From: JAMOAW01 sp039908535
GTDB taxonomy: Bacteria; Pseudomonadota; Magnetococcia; Magnetococcales; JADFZT01
Length of the DNA: 64,000 nucleotides
Assembly: GCA_039908535.1 (NCBI GenBank)
Contig: JAMOAW010000004.1
Span: 4,777-68,776 of the forward strand
Reading direction: 5' to 3'
Numbering within the stretch: the stretch's first letter is position 1; each line of letters starts with the position of its first letter. The position numbers and the translations under genes were made by a program. This document shows, piece after piece, positions 53,911-63,848 of the stretch. The notes beneath the pieces were generated by a model. The model had not been told where the DNA came from. It made no database searches and worked only from the letters and a program-made list of their open reading frames with translations.

Positions 53911-54465
53911 TTAAACTTGCATAATATCCAATTTTTTCTTTTCAACCAGGGCATCCACTTCCACAATATGACTATCGGTGAGATCTTGAAGTTTCTTTTC
54001 CAGCGTCCGCATTTCATCCTGCGAAATTTCTTTGTTTTTCTCAGATTTACGAGCCAACTCCACAAAATCACGCCGCACATTGCGAATCGCCACTTTGGCT
54101 TGCTCGCTATACTTTAACACCACCTTGACCAGATCCTTACGCCGCTCCTCAGTCAATTCAGGTAAAGGAACCCGTACCAAAAAACCATCAGCAATAGGAT
54201 TTAAACCCAAATGAGATTCCAAAATGGCCTTTTCAATCACTTTGACCATCCCCTTATCCCATGGCTGAATCGAAATCATGCGCGGTTCCGGGACACTCAG
54301 AGTGGCTACCTGATTGAGCGGCATGGGAACACCATAAGATTGCACGATAATATTTTCAATAAAAGAGGTGCTCGCACGTCCAGTACGCAATGACGCAAGT
54401 TCCTCCTTTAAAGCTATGATCGCTTTATTCATACGAATGTTAGATTCAGCTATCAACGAGTCCAT
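53911..54465 (-). CDS. frr: ribosome recycling factor
   Basis: A 184-residue, all-helical plus beta protein with the typical [34 protein letters not shown] and [14 protein letters not shown]. It splits the ribosome with EF-G after termination. Its ATG shares one base with the pyrH stop (TAATG) and GAGGAGG lies in the end of pyrH, so the two are coupled. Length and motifs are normal. Confidence 0.96.
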   Translation of the reverse strand: MDSLIAESNIRMNKAIIALKEELASLRTGRASTSFIENIIVQSYGVPMPLNQVATLSVPEPRMISIQPWDKGMVKVIEKAILESHLGLNPIADGFLVRVPLPELTEERRKDLVKVVLKYSEQAKVAIRNVRRDFVELARKSEKNKEISQDEMRTLEKKLQDLTDSHIVEVDALVEKKKLDIMQV

Positions 54466-55199
54466 TATGAAACCTCCTCAATCAAAGTACCACACTTTTC
54501 CCCTTGAAAAATGGATTTTAACCGACCCTGTTCCAAAATAGAAAGGACCAAAATGGGTATCCGATTCTCCTGACAAAGGGCAATAGCGGTCAAATCCATC
54601 ACCTGAAGTTTACGTGCCAAAACCTCCGTATACGTCAGATGTGGATAAAATTCGGCGTTGGGATCTTTGATCGGATCCGCACTATAAACACCGTTGACTT
54701 TGGTCCCTTTGATCATCAGATCGGCATTGATTTCAGCAGCCCGTAAACTGGCCGCCGTATCGGTAGTAAAATAAGGATTGCCAGTGCCAGCGGCAAAAAT
54801 CACTACCCGCCCCTTCTCCAAATGTTCAACCGCCTTACGACGCACAAACGATTCGGCAACCTGCGGCATGGCGATCGCAGATTGAACCCGAACCGGTACA
54901 CCCACCTGTTCCAAGGCGTTTTGCATGGCCAATGAGTTGATAACAGTGGCCAACATCCCCATATGATCCGCACTGCTGCGCTCCATGCCCTTGGCACTTC
55001 CAGCCAAACCGCGAAAAATATTTCCACCACCCAATACCAGCGCAAGTTGCACGCCTAGTCTATGAATTTGGGCAATCTCTTCGGACAAGGCACTCAAAAA
55101 AAGAGGATCAATTTGATGCCCCCTCCCCATGAGAGCCTCGCCAGAGAGCTTTAACAAAACCCGTTGATATGGTTTACCACTCGTGGGCATAAAATTCAT
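54465..55199 (-). CDS. pyrH: UMP kinase
   Basis: A 244-residue amino-acid-kinase-fold enzyme phosphorylating UMP. It shows [24 protein letters not shown], the [14 protein letters not shown] region, [14 protein letters not shown] and [11 protein letters not shown]. It lies in the standard rpsB-tsf-pyrH-frr order, 33 bases after tsf and overlapping frr by one base. AGG precedes the ATG at a suitable distance. Confidence 0.96.
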   Translation of the reverse strand: MNFMPTSGKPYQRVLLKLSGEALMGRGHQIDPLFLSALSEEIAQIHRLGVQLALVLGGGNIFRGLAGSAKGMERSSADHMGMLATVINSLAMQNALEQVGVPVRVQSAIAMPQVAESFVRRKAVEHLEKGRVVIFAAGTGNPYFTTDTAASLRAAEINADLMIKGTKVNGVYSADPIKDPNAEFYPHLTYTEVLARKLQVMDLTAIALCQENRIPILVLSILEQGRLKSIFQGEKCGTLIEEVS

Positions 55200-55232
55200 G
55201 ATAAAACCTGTACATTCACTCTATTGGTCATT

Positions 55233-56147
55233 CTATTGGCCAAGCTGCTGAGCCACTTCCTGTGCAAAATCCTTGACCTCTTTTTCAATACCATCCCCAA
55301 GAACAAAACGTGAAAATCCAGTCACTTGAACTTTCGCGCCCAGACCCTTGGCAGCAGCATCAATCGCTTGGGTCACCGTCATATCAGGATCCATGACAAA
55401 AGGCTGCTCCAAAAAGCAACTTTCCCCATAAAATTTACTTATTCTACCCTGCACCATCTTTTCGATGATCGCCTCTGGCTTGCCACTGTCACGCGCCTGA
55501 TCCATCAAAATGGCCCGCTCCCGTTCCACAACCTCTGCTGGAACCGAATGCCGATCTAAAAAAGGAGGCGCAGAGGCCGCAATATGCATGGCCAATTTTT
55601 TCCCCAACTCGTTTAATCCCTCCGCAGAGGTAGAGTCCGACTCCAAGGCCACCAAAACCCCAATTTTGCCACCCATGTGAATATAATTGGCCACCAAACC
55701 AGAGGTCACCTGTTGACTTTCAAATCGACGAATATTCATATTTTCCCCAATGGTGGAGATCATATACGTCAATTCTGCCCCAACATTGCGCCCTGTATCA
55801 GGATAATCCAACTCTAACAGAGCTTCCATGGTGGCGGGAGCTTGGGTTAATACGATCTGCGACAGCGTATCTGCAAAGGAGATAAAATGACCATTTTTGG
55901 CGGCAAAATCGGTTTCAGTATTGACCTCTAATAAAACTCCCCGATTTGAGCCAGAAAGTGCCACCACTTTCCCTTCAGCAGCAACCCGACCTGCCTTTTT
56001 AACCGCAGCAGAGAGACCCTTTTTGCGCAACCAATCTATGGCTGCTTCCAAATCACCGTCCGTCTCGGTCAAGGCCTTTTTACAATCCATCATCCCAGCT
56101 CCGGTTTTTTCTCGAAGCAATTTGACCGTTGATGCGCTTACCGACAT
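55233..56147 (-). CDS. tsf: translation elongation factor Ts
   Basis: A 304-residue EF-Ts, the nucleotide-exchange factor of EF-Tu. The N-terminal VKLLREKTGAGMMDCKKAL and EVNTETDFAAKN are diagnostic. A dimer-type core domain follows, and the C-terminal module is of normal length. AAAGGAAAGAT precedes the ATG. It lies about 100 bases after rpsB. Confidence 0.96.
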   Translation of the reverse strand: MSVSASTVKLLREKTGAGMMDCKKALTETDGDLEAAIDWLRKKGLSAAVKKAGRVAAEGKVVALSGSNRGVLLEVNTETDFAAKNGHFISFADTLSQIVLTQAPATMEALLELDYPDTGRNVGAELTYMISTIGENMNIRRFESQQVTSGLVANYIHMGGKIGVLVALESDSTSAEGLNELGKKLAMHIAASAPPFLDRHSVPAEVVERERAILMDQARDSGKPEAIIEKMVQGRISKFYGESCFLEQPFVMDPDMTVTQAIDAAAKGLGAKVQVTGFSRFVLGDGIEKEVKDFAQEVAQQLGQ

Positions 56148-56247
56148 ATCTTTCCTTTCTTACATAAATATGATAAACGCCCATCCCCTTCAAAAAAAAC
56201 GCAATATACGATTCAAGAAGGGGAGGACCAGTTAAAATTTGGGTGGT

Positions 56248-57018
56248 TTACTCTTTGACAGCGACCATCTCTTCTACCAGACCTTCATCTAATGCACCTG
56301 AAAAATCAGATGATTTATCCCCACGAATCTCTTTGTGCAACTGTTTCCCTTCCAAAATGGCATCCCCCATTTTGGTTAAAAAAAGCTTCAAAGAACGAAT
56401 GGCATCGTCATTGCCAGGGATAATCCAGTCAATAGGATCAGGGTCACAGTTGGTATCTACTAAAGCCACAACTGGAATACCCAATTTACGGGCCTCTTGA
56501 ACGGCGATGGACTCCTTGTTGGTATCCACCACCACGATTAAATCTGGTGGATTGTTCATTTCTTTAATACCACCCAACGCCCGCTCAATTTTTTCCCGCT
56601 CCCGCTCATTGCGCAGCACCTCTTTTTTGGTCAGAGCGGCATACGTACCATCTTCTTTCATTCTTTCGAACTCTTTGAGCTTGCGAATAGAACCTTGGAT
56701 CGTCCGCCAGTTGGTTAACGTTCCCCCAAGCCAGCGATGATTGACATAAAATTGTCCACTGCGCTGCGCCTCTTCGGCAATCAAATCCACCACTTGGCGT
56801 TTGGTCCCGACAAACAAAACCCGACCATTGTTCTTGACGGTCTCACGAACAAAATTGAACGCATCGCGCAATAAAACAACCGTTTTTTGTAGGTTGATGA
56901 TATGAACCCCATTACGCGATGTAAAGATAAAATGCTTCATCTTGGGGTTCCAGCGTTTGGTCTGGTGGCCAAAATGAAAACCAGCCTCCATAAGTTCTTG
57001 AATCGAAAATTTTGCCAT
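56248..57018 (-). CDS. rpsB: 30S ribosomal protein S2
   Basis: A 256-residue S2 with [46 protein letters not shown] and [13 protein letters not shown]. The C-terminus has a short acidic extension ([16 protein letters not shown]). The ATG at 57018 follows TTGGAGGAACA; the longer frame to 57090 is not part of the protein. It is first in the 14-kb operon running down to thioredoxin. A promoter should be in 57019-57233, but no clear hexamers were placed. Confidence 0.96.
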   Translation of the reverse strand: MAKFSIQELMEAGFHFGHQTKRWNPKMKHFIFTSRNGVHIINLQKTVVLLRDAFNFVRETVKNNGRVLFVGTKRQVVDLIAEEAQRSGQFYVNHRWLGGTLTNWRTIQGSIRKLKEFERMKEDGTYAALTKKEVLRNEREREKIERALGGIKEMNNPPDLIVVVDTNKESIAVQEARKLGIPVVALVDTNCDPDPIDWIIPGNDDAIRSLKLFLTKMGDAILEGKQLHKEIRGDKSSDFSGALDEGLVEEMVAVKE

Positions 57019-57233
57019 TGTTCCTCCAAATTGTTGACTACGGTTTATGCCACCGTCGAGCCCTTTTTTGCTTTTGTGGTTTAAACCCATTCCTGGGCAC
57101 CGTCACCACCGGTTCGACGTGAGATATGGTTGATTTTTTAAAATGGTATGTAGTTACTAACATTAAGAGTCAAAAGTTGCAAGTTTCTCCTTCATTAAAG
57201 AGAGAAATAAATGGATTGGCCGCACAGACAAAA

Positions 57234-57848
57234 TCAACCAAAAACGGTTGGATCCCCGGCCCCCACCCGCAAGACTTGCGGTGTATCCCCCGTTAAATCA
57301 ACGATTGTCGATGGTTTGGTCGGTAAAATTCCCCCATCAATGATCAAATCGACTCTGTTTTCTAATTGTTCGCGGATCAAAGAAGGATCGGCCAAAATAT
57401 CCTGCCCAGGAAGACGAACCGAGGTGGAAAGAATCGGTTCACCAAATTCCTTGAGAAGTCCCAAACAGATGGGATGATCGGGAATACGCAACCCAATGGT
57501 TTGCCGTTTGGGAAGAATGGTTTTGGGAACCTCACGTGTTGCATGCAGAACAAAGGTGTATGGTCCAGGTAAATAACGTTTTAAAAGTCGATAGGTCTGA
57601 TTATCAACCCGCGCATAGCGGGAGATCAGGGAAAGGTCGGCACATAAAATTGACAATTGATGCGAAGCTGGCAGTTGCTTAATCTGCATAATACGCTCCA
57701 CCCCATGACGATTGCCTATGCCGCACCCTAAACCATAATTGGTATCGGTGGGATAAACCACGATTCCCCCCTCTTGCAATAGTGCTGCAGACTGTTCCAA
57801 CAGGCGTTTTTGTGGATTAACTGGATGAATCGTCAAATATTGGCCCAT
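57234..57848 (-). CDS. YciO/Sua5/YrdC-type threonylcarbamoyl-AMP synthase-like protein
   Basis: A 204-residue YrdC-fold protein. It has VVYPTDTNYGLGC, LSILCADLSLISRYARV, LPGPYTFVLHAT and TKPSTIVDLTGD. The order and the C.DLS.....YA.V segment fit the YciO subgroup rather than TsaC. It may make threonylcarbamoyl-AMP for tRNA t6A or have a related role. A very strong GGAGGAGGGAT precedes the ATG at 57848; the longer frame to 57917 is rejected. Confidence 0.9.
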   Translation of the reverse strand: MGQYLTIHPVNPQKRLLEQSAALLQEGGIVVYPTDTNYGLGCGIGNRHGVERIMQIKQLPASHQLSILCADLSLISRYARVDNQTYRLLKRYLPGPYTFVLHATREVPKTILPKRQTIGLRIPDHPICLGLLKEFGEPILSTSVRLPGQDILADPSLIREQLENRVDLIIDGGILPTKPSTIVDLTGDTPQVLRVGAGDPTVFG

Positions 57849-58168
57849 ATCCCTCCTCCAAAGACAAAAAAGTGAGTTCCGGCCCACCAAATTGGACCCG
57901 GTAGAGCCATTATCCATTATTTTTATCCATCTTCCAAATAATTAATTTTTTTATACATCTAAAAGATAGATAAGCCAAACCATCTCATGGGCATCCTAAA
58001 TAAAATTCTTTTGCAAAATCAAATCCAATTTTGTCCAAAACTTATAATAAAATACAAAATAAAATAATAATAATAATAATTTTTATTTTGATTTTAAACC
58101 ATATTCGCGCTATTCTCAGCAAAATTTTTTCTCAACACATTATATCTACTATATGAAAGGGTTTTGAC
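57849..58168. other. divergent intergenic region with A/T microsatellite
   Basis: About 320 bases between the YciO gene and the second chemoreceptor. It contains an (AAT)n run at about 58061-58080 within an extremely A/T-rich stretch, a feature that could vary in length and change chemoreceptor expression. No convincing FliA or sigma-70 promoter was placed and no RNA gene was seen. Confidence 0.5.
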
Positions 58169-60430
58169 TTGTCTATCCATACTTTCTTCAGCGACATAAA
58201 AGTCGGATCAAAAATAGGCCTCGCTTTTGGTTTGGTTTGTCTGTTTTTATTGGGAGTAGTGACACTCTATCAAACAACCCTTTGGAATACACAGCACCAT
58301 TATCAACAATTATTTAATGAATCCATATCAATCAAAATTCATGCCATGACCATCGATAATCTCATGTTGCAAGCACGTCGATCTGAAAAAGATTTCCTGC
58401 TGCGTCTGGATGCCAAATATATCGACATCGTCGCCGAGCAAGTAGAAAAAATAAAAGCTGAAGCCCTTTTGATGGGCAATATTGCCAAAAAAATGGACTC
58501 CCACATCAGCAATGAGTTGACTCTTGATGCGCAAAAAATACAGGAGTCTATTACCATCTATGGCACCTCGTTTCAAACATTATCTGAAAGTTGGAAAAGC
58601 AAAGGTTTGGATCAAAATACCGGTTTACAGGGCGAATTCAGATGGGCCGCCCACGAATTGGAAGAGAGTCTCCTCGACTTCGACACCTCCCAACTCATTA
58701 TCACCTCTTTACAGCTACGACGCGCTGAAAAAGATTACCGACTGCGGGGAGATGCAAAATATATCGAATTACATAAAAGTTTCATCGCCAGTTTTAAAAA
58801 AGAAATGCATCTCAGCACTTTAAAAGATGAACTTCAAACCCAATTAACCCAGGCCTTATTGCCCTATGAACAAACATTTAACCAAGCCGTAACAGAAAAA
58901 GAGCAAAACCATGAAATCAGCAGTGCCACCGCCGCACTCCTGAGCGCAACCGCGCATACATTAGAAAATATTCTTAAAAATCATTATGTTCCTAATATCT
59001 GGAGAGATTACCTCGAAATCCGCAAACATGAAAAAGATTATCTAATGCGTAATAACGCAAAATATGTTAAAAAATTGTACAAAACCATAGATTACCTTAT
59101 GAACAATATCGATATCTCCTCCATCCCAGAGGAGGTCAAAAATACCCTTAAAAAAGATTTAATCCTTTACAAAACGGCTTTCGAAAAATTATTGGCCGAA
59201 GATGCCAAAATAACCCTTTTAACGGCAGGTATGCGGGAGGCGGTCCATCAAATTGAACCCATTTTAGAAAAAGTTATTCAAAAAACCGATCAACTGACCA
59301 CCGAACAAATCACCCGCACCTCGGTCACTCTCCATCGAGATTCACTCACCGCCATGGGGATCACCGGAGGAATTTTGCTCCTTTCTGTTTTCTTAGGAGT
59401 CGTTGTATCGCGAAATATCACCACTCCCATGACCCAATGTCGAAATATATTCACTAAGTTGTCCGATGGAGACTTAAGCATCCAATGCGCCTTAAACAGA
59501 AAAGATGAAATTGGTCAACTCTTTGCGGGAACGGCTAAAATGACCGCTATTCTGCGTTCTCTCCTGTTTCAGGTTCGCGAAACCTCCACCTCAGTCACTG
59601 CAGCCAGCACAGAGTTGTTCTCCTCTTCACAAATTATTTTGGAATCCGCCACCCAACAAGCCGCCTCGGTTGAAGAGACCTCCACCGCCATGGAGGAGAT
59701 TACGACCAATATTATACAAAGCACAGACAATGCCCTGCAAACCAAAAAAATCGCCTCCCAGGCCGCAGCCGATGCCAATGAAGGTGGTATCGCCGTCGCC
59801 GAGGCTGTAAAAGCCATGAAAGAGATCGCCACTAAAATTTCTATCATTGAAGAAATCGCCCGCCAAACGAATCTCTTGGCTCTCAACGCCGCCATTGAAG
59901 CGGCTCGCGCTGGCGATCATGGCAAAGGATTCGCGGTGGTGGCCGCCGAAGTGCGCAAACTGGCAGAAAGAAGCCAAACTGCCGCCGGTGAAATCGGTGC
60001 CCTCTCCTCCTCCAGTGTTCAAGTGGCAGAACGGGCTGGATCCATTATCTCTAAGCTTGTCCCGGATATTAAAAAAACATCCGAATTAATCCAAGAGATC
60101 GCTGCCGCCAACCAAGAACAAAATCAAAAAACCGCTCAGATCAACCAAGCTCTGGCCAAACTTGATAAAATTATTCAAGAAAACGCAAATGCTTGTGAAT
60201 CCATGGTCTCCACCAGTGCGGATCTCACCACCCAATCCAATGAACTCCATTCTATGGTACAAAAATTCAAACTTGGTGATGAGGGGCAACACCTGATTCA
60301 ACACACCTCTGCAACGACAACAACCATCCCCCGCTCCCAAAAAAAATCATCCCCCCCTATCGCCTTGTTACAAGATCGCACGACTAACAACAGAAATAAG
60401 GATCAAGATAATGATTTCGAAAGATTTTAG
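58169..60430 (+). CDS. chemoreceptor with three-module helical (HBM-like) sensor
   Basis: A 753-residue methyl-accepting chemotaxis protein. It has membrane segment 1 (about 14-33), a long all-helical periplasmic domain (35-385), membrane segment 2 (about 391-412), HAMP and a signalling domain with [20 protein letters not shown] and [11 protein letters not shown]. The sensor shows three copies of a motif R-x-x-E-K-D-[FY]-x-x-R-x-[DN]-A-K-Y (about residues 71, 191 and 288); canonical HBM sensors have two modules. The C-terminus is NDFERF, matching the other receptor's tail. The start is a TTG with AAAGGG seven bases upstream. Confidence 0.93.
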   Translation: MSIHTFFSDIKVGSKIGLAFGLVCLFLLGVVTLYQTTLWNTQHHYQQLFNESISIKIHAMTIDNLMLQARRSEKDFLLRLDAKYIDIVAEQVEKIKAEALLMGNIAKKMDSHISNELTLDAQKIQESITIYGTSFQTLSESWKSKGLDQNTGLQGEFRWAAHELEESLLDFDTSQLIITSLQLRRAEKDYRLRGDAKYIELHKSFIASFKKEMHLSTLKDELQTQLTQALLPYEQTFNQAVTEKEQNHEISSATAALLSATAHTLENILKNHYVPNIWRDYLEIRKHEKDYLMRNNAKYVKKLYKTIDYLMNNIDISSIPEEVKNTLKKDLILYKTAFEKLLAEDAKITLLTAGMREAVHQIEPILEKVIQKTDQLTTEQITRTSVTLHRDSLTAMGITGGILLLSVFLGVVVSRNITTPMTQCRNIFTKLSDGDLSIQCALNRKDEIGQLFAGTAKMTAILRSLLFQVRETSTSVTAASTELFSSSQIILESATQQAASVEETSTAMEEITTNIIQSTDNALQTKKIASQAAADANEGGIAVAEAVKAMKEIATKISIIEEIARQTNLLALNAAIEAARAGDHGKGFAVVAAEVRKLAERSQTAAGEIGALSSSSVQVAERAGSIISKLVPDIKKTSELIQEIAAANQEQNQKTAQINQALAKLDKIIQENANACESMVSTSADLTTQSNELHSMVQKFKLGDEGQHLIQHTSATTTTIPRSQKKSSPPIALLQDRTTNNRNKDQDNDFERF

Positions 60431-60482
60431 CTGATTTTTTCTCTGCCAAAGTTCATATCCTTGCCCCTCATTCCCATCTCAA

Positions 60483-60506
60483 TTGGCGGTCCTTACAGGC
60501 CGCCAA
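60483..60506 (+). terminator. hairpin after chemoreceptor gene
   Basis: TTGGCGG pairs with CCGCCAA around a ten-base loop, 53 bases after the stop codon. There is no strong T run after it, so it may be a weak terminator or a small relic of the hairpin-repeat family. Confidence 0.4.
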
Positions 60507-60602
60507 TGAGAAAATTCGTTCATTTTGTAAAATCATTTCATTTTTCGCTCTTTTTTCTGATGAATCTATAGAGTATACTCTTTTATTTTATGTATAAAAC
60601 AA

Positions 60603-61745
60603 ATGGAGCCGATCTTGAAAAAAACATTTACTACTTTAATAGATCAGATCATTCGATACAAATTGAGTAAAAATAATATATTTCAATGGATTGGAATAGC
60701 CATTTTTATTTTATTTACGTCCATTTTTTATATTTCTTCCCCTCTAGGCGCGGCTCCATTGGATGAATTTCTCGTTGCAGACCCTGGATATCCCCCTGGT
60801 CGGGGCGAAGTAGAGGTGGTATGGGATATGATGAACGACTATGTCGATCTGTTTAACGTGAAAAAAGCAGACCCACGTGGCGATCATATCGGTAACTTTT
60901 CTGGTGGGCATGTTCGGGCTGGGATCTCTCTTAGCGAACGCATCTGGATAGATGGGGCACTTTGGAAAAATGGTATCACAACCCCCTATGCGGATGAAGA
61001 AAACCTAACCATTCAGGGAGGCATTCAACTGCGATTGACGCAAAATATCGATTGGCTACCGGCCATGGCCATTCGGGTGAGCGGTTGGAAGGATACCGGA
61101 GATGATGTCTACAAAGGATCCCCTACCAGCTTGCAATTAAATGGCTACACCGTCACAGCCGATACCGTTCAAATAACAAATCCTTCTGACCAGCAGGCCC
61201 AATTGGATTTAATCATGACATGGAAAATTGGGGATAATATTGGATTTTCCATATTTGGCGGGGCTGGACGCAGTAAAGTTGATTTTTCAGATCTGAATAG
61301 TGCGTCCATTACGGTAAACTGGCCGGATGGTTCTTATATACAATTGCCTGATTTTTCTCTCACCTCAACCTCTTTTTTGTCTGATGAAAAAAAATCGTTA
61401 TTAAAATCCACGATTGCTTATGATGCCTCCTATAAGCAAATGGGCACCATGATCCAATGGACCGGTGAAAAATGGCGCACGCGTTGGGGATATCGTTTTA
61501 TGAGTCTGGATCGGGATGTGGATGAGATCATCGCCATGATCGGAAAAAATATTTACGACACCAACCATACCTTATCCGCTGAGGTGGGGTATCGATTTAC
61601 CGATTCCTTAGGCATCTTTGTTCGTGGTAAGGTGATGAAAAACCAATTTGTTGGTGAAGTTCCGATGTCCTATAATGCCTTTAGCTCCCACAAGTTTGAA
61701 GATCCCTATGGCATCGTCTCCATTGGTCTTTCTGGGGGATTTTAA
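60603..61745 (+). CDS. predicted outer-membrane beta-barrel protein
   Basis: A 380-residue exported protein. A long N-terminal extension precedes a signal-like hydrophobic stretch (about 29-47) ending near SPLGAAP. The mature part has alternating short beta strands and ends with GLSGGF, the C-terminal Phe typical of outer-membrane barrels. No known family is recognised. The ATG at 60603 has no ribosome binding site, whereas a TTG at 60615 has GGAG six bases upstream, so that start is possible. AGAGTATACTCT (60570-60581), a perfect palindrome, lies before the gene and may be an operator or contain a -10. It precedes dctQM, so a role in substrate entry is possible. Confidence 0.7.
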   Translation: MEPILKKTFTTLIDQIIRYKLSKNNIFQWIGIAIFILFTSIFYISSPLGAAPLDEFLVADPGYPPGRGEVEVVWDMMNDYVDLFNVKKADPRGDHIGNFSGGHVRAGISLSERIWIDGALWKNGITTPYADEENLTIQGGIQLRLTQNIDWLPAMAIRVSGWKDTGDDVYKGSPTSLQLNGYTVTADTVQITNPSDQQAQLDLIMTWKIGDNIGFSIFGGAGRSKVDFSDLNSASITVNWPDGSYIQLPDFSLTSTSFLSDEKKSLLKSTIAYDASYKQMGTMIQWTGEKWRTRWGYRFMSLDRDVDEIIAMIGKNIYDTNHTLSAEVGYRFTDSLGIFVRGKVMKNQFVGEVPMSYNAFSSHKFEDPYGIVSIGLSGGF

Positions 61746-61775
61746 ACTTTCCCACTACAGATGGGAGCGACACAC

Positions 61776-62294
61776 ATGAATTCTATCCTCAAATTTGTTC
61801 ACTATATAGACTATGTTAACGCGCGGATTGGACGTTTGGTCTCTTGGTTGACCTTATCCATGGTCCTCGTGACCTTTGGTGTGGCCATGCTGCGTTATCT
61901 TTTTAATCTGGGCTGGATCTCCATGCAGGAATCGGTCATCTATATGCATGCGTGTGTTTTTATGTTCGGGGCCTCCCTTACCCTGCAAGCCGATGAACAT
62001 GTCCGAGTGGATATTTTCTATCGTCCCCTTTCAGAACGGGGTAAGGCCTGGGTCAATTTATTGGGGGGAATTTTTCTGCTGCTCCCATTTATGGTATTTA
62101 TATTTTGGATGAGTTGGGAGTATGTCGCTGCGGCCTGGGCCACCCAAGAGGGATCGAGAGAGGCCGGAGGGTTAAATTTGGTTTGGTTGCTGAAGGGAAT
62201 TCTTCTGGTGATGCCCGTGTTGATGATTCTACAAGGAATTTCTTTAATTATTAGAGATTTTCTTCTTATTTTTGCTTTGCAAAAGAGGTCTTGA
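61776..62294 (+). CDS. dctQ: TRAP transporter small membrane subunit (DctQ)
   Basis: A 172-residue protein with four hydrophobic segments and the DctQ pattern (MLRYLFNLGWISMQESVIYMH with key W-x-x-E-S, then HVRVDIFY). It forms the membrane unit with DctM for sodium-driven uptake of organic acids or related solutes. The ATG at 61776 has GGGAG eight bases upstream; the frame also runs five codons further up. It is followed by dctM after 3 bases. Confidence 0.92.
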   Translation: MNSILKFVHYIDYVNARIGRLVSWLTLSMVLVTFGVAMLRYLFNLGWISMQESVIYMHACVFMFGASLTLQADEHVRVDIFYRPLSERGKAWVNLLGGIFLLLPFMVFIFWMSWEYVAAAWATQEGSREAGGLNLVWLLKGILLVMPVLMILQGISLIIRDFLLIFALQKRS

Positions 62295-62297
62295 AAC

Positions 62298-63701
62298 ATG
62301 GAAGAGATCTCTTTTCTTCAACATTACGCTCCCTTATTTATGTTTGCAGGTGTGTGTGTGGTGTTGTTGGCGGGTTATCCAGTGGCTTTCTCCTTAGCCG
62401 GAACCGCCTTGATCTGTGCTTGGTTGGGGACGTATGCTGGAATATTTGATGCAGCCTTTTTGGAGGCTGTTCCCAATCGTTTATTTGCGATTATGTCCAA
62501 TGAGACCTTGGTGGCGGTGCCGCTCTTTATCTTTATGGGGGTCATGCTAGAACGCTCCCGAGTGGCTGAAAACCTACTCGAAACCATGTCTGTTTTGTTT
62601 GGTCCTCTGCGCGGTGGTTTGGGAATTTCCGTCACCTTGGTTGGCATGTTAATGGCAGCCAGTACCGGTATTGTTGGGGCTACGGTGGTTACCATGGGGC
62701 TGTTGTCGTTGCCCACCATGATACGACGTGGCTACGCTCCTGAAATTGCCACCGGAACCATTTGCGCCTCTGGAACTTTAGGCCAAATTATTCCCCCCTC
62801 TATTGTTTTGGTCATGCTGGGCGATGTCATCTCTTCGGCTTATCAGCAAGCCCAGTTGGATATGGGATCTTTTTCACCCCGAACGATTTCGGTTGGAGAT
62901 CTCTTTGTTGGTGCGATTGTGCCCGGGATCTTGTTGGTGGCGCTGTATATTCTATATCTCATCGGTATCGCCATTTTTCGCGGAGAATGGGTTCCTGCCA
63001 TTCCTTTGGAAGATCGAAAGTGGCACGGGCGGGCGTTGTGGGGACGGGTGATGCGGGTGTTGCTGCCGCCATTGTTTTTGATCCTATCGGTATTGGGATC
63101 CATCTTGGCTGGGGTGGCTACCCCGACCGAAGCCGCAGCGGTCGGCGCAGTCGGGGCCTGTTTATTGGCCTGGACCCAAGGGGCCTTGACCCACCACCGA
63201 CTGCGGGAGGTGATGTTAAATACCACCCAGGTAACCAGTATGGTCTTTATGATCCTCGTGGGGGCATCGGTATTTTCGTTGGTATTTCGTGGTTTTGGTG
63301 GGGATGAGTTGGTCCGTGAATTTTTGACGGGATTGCCAGGAGGAGCCTTTGGAGCGATGGTCATTGTAATGGCCATGATGTTTTTTTTAGGTTTTTTTAT
63401 CGACTTTATTGAAATTATTTTTGTCGTCGTTCCCATTGTCGGCCCCCCCTTGTTAACTTTGGGGTTGGATCCCGTTTGGTTGGGGGTGATGATGGCGATT
63501 AATTTACAAACCTCTTTCTTAACCCCTCCCTTTGGATTTTCTCTCTTTTATTTGCGAGGAGTGGCCCCTCCAGAGATCACCACTGGCCAAATTTATCGCG
63601 GTGTTGTGCCATTTATTTTGATTCAACTATTGGTATTGGGTATCGTTGGTTGGTGGAGCTCACTGGCCACATGGTTGCCGATGATTGTTTATGGGGAATA
63701 A
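62298..63701 (+). CDS. dctM: TRAP transporter large permease (DctM)
   Basis: A 467-residue permease with about twelve hydrophobic segments. FMGVMLERSRVAENLL, TGIVGATVVTMGLL and ICASGTLGQIIPPSIVLVMLGD are typical of DctM, as is ATPTEAAAVGAVGA later. It is the transport channel of a TRAP system. No dctP solute-binding protein gene is adjacent (upstream is an outer-membrane barrel, downstream ilvD on the opposite strand), so the substrate cannot be assigned. Confidence 0.94.
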   Translation: MEEISFLQHYAPLFMFAGVCVVLLAGYPVAFSLAGTALICAWLGTYAGIFDAAFLEAVPNRLFAIMSNETLVAVPLFIFMGVMLERSRVAENLLETMSVLFGPLRGGLGISVTLVGMLMAASTGIVGATVVTMGLLSLPTMIRRGYAPEIATGTICASGTLGQIIPPSIVLVMLGDVISSAYQQAQLDMGSFSPRTISVGDLFVGAIVPGILLVALYILYLIGIAIFRGEWVPAIPLEDRKWHGRALWGRVMRVLLPPLFLILSVLGSILAGVATPTEAAAVGAVGACLLAWTQGALTHHRLREVMLNTTQVTSMVFMILVGASVFSLVFRGFGGDELVREFLTGLPGGAFGAMVIVMAMMFFLGFFIDFIEIIFVVVPIVGPPLLTLGLDPVWLGVMMAINLQTSFLTPPFGFSLFYLRGVAPPEITTGQIYRGVVPFILIQLLVLGIVGWWSSLATWLPMIVYGE

Positions 63702-63848
63702 CACCATCTATCGACAAATTTCCCATCAATGACCAATAGAGTGAGCTACCACCAATTGATGATTTTGGATATCACAAATGGTACAAAAATTTCCAACACG
63801 ATATATCATCACCAACCCGATTTTCCATTTCAGCATTCAAATGAACAG

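Noticed and set aside
60540..60602. Palindrome AGAGTATACTCT as a definite operator
   Set aside because: It overlaps a TATACT that may simply be a -10 element; a 12-base palindrome alone is weak evidence.
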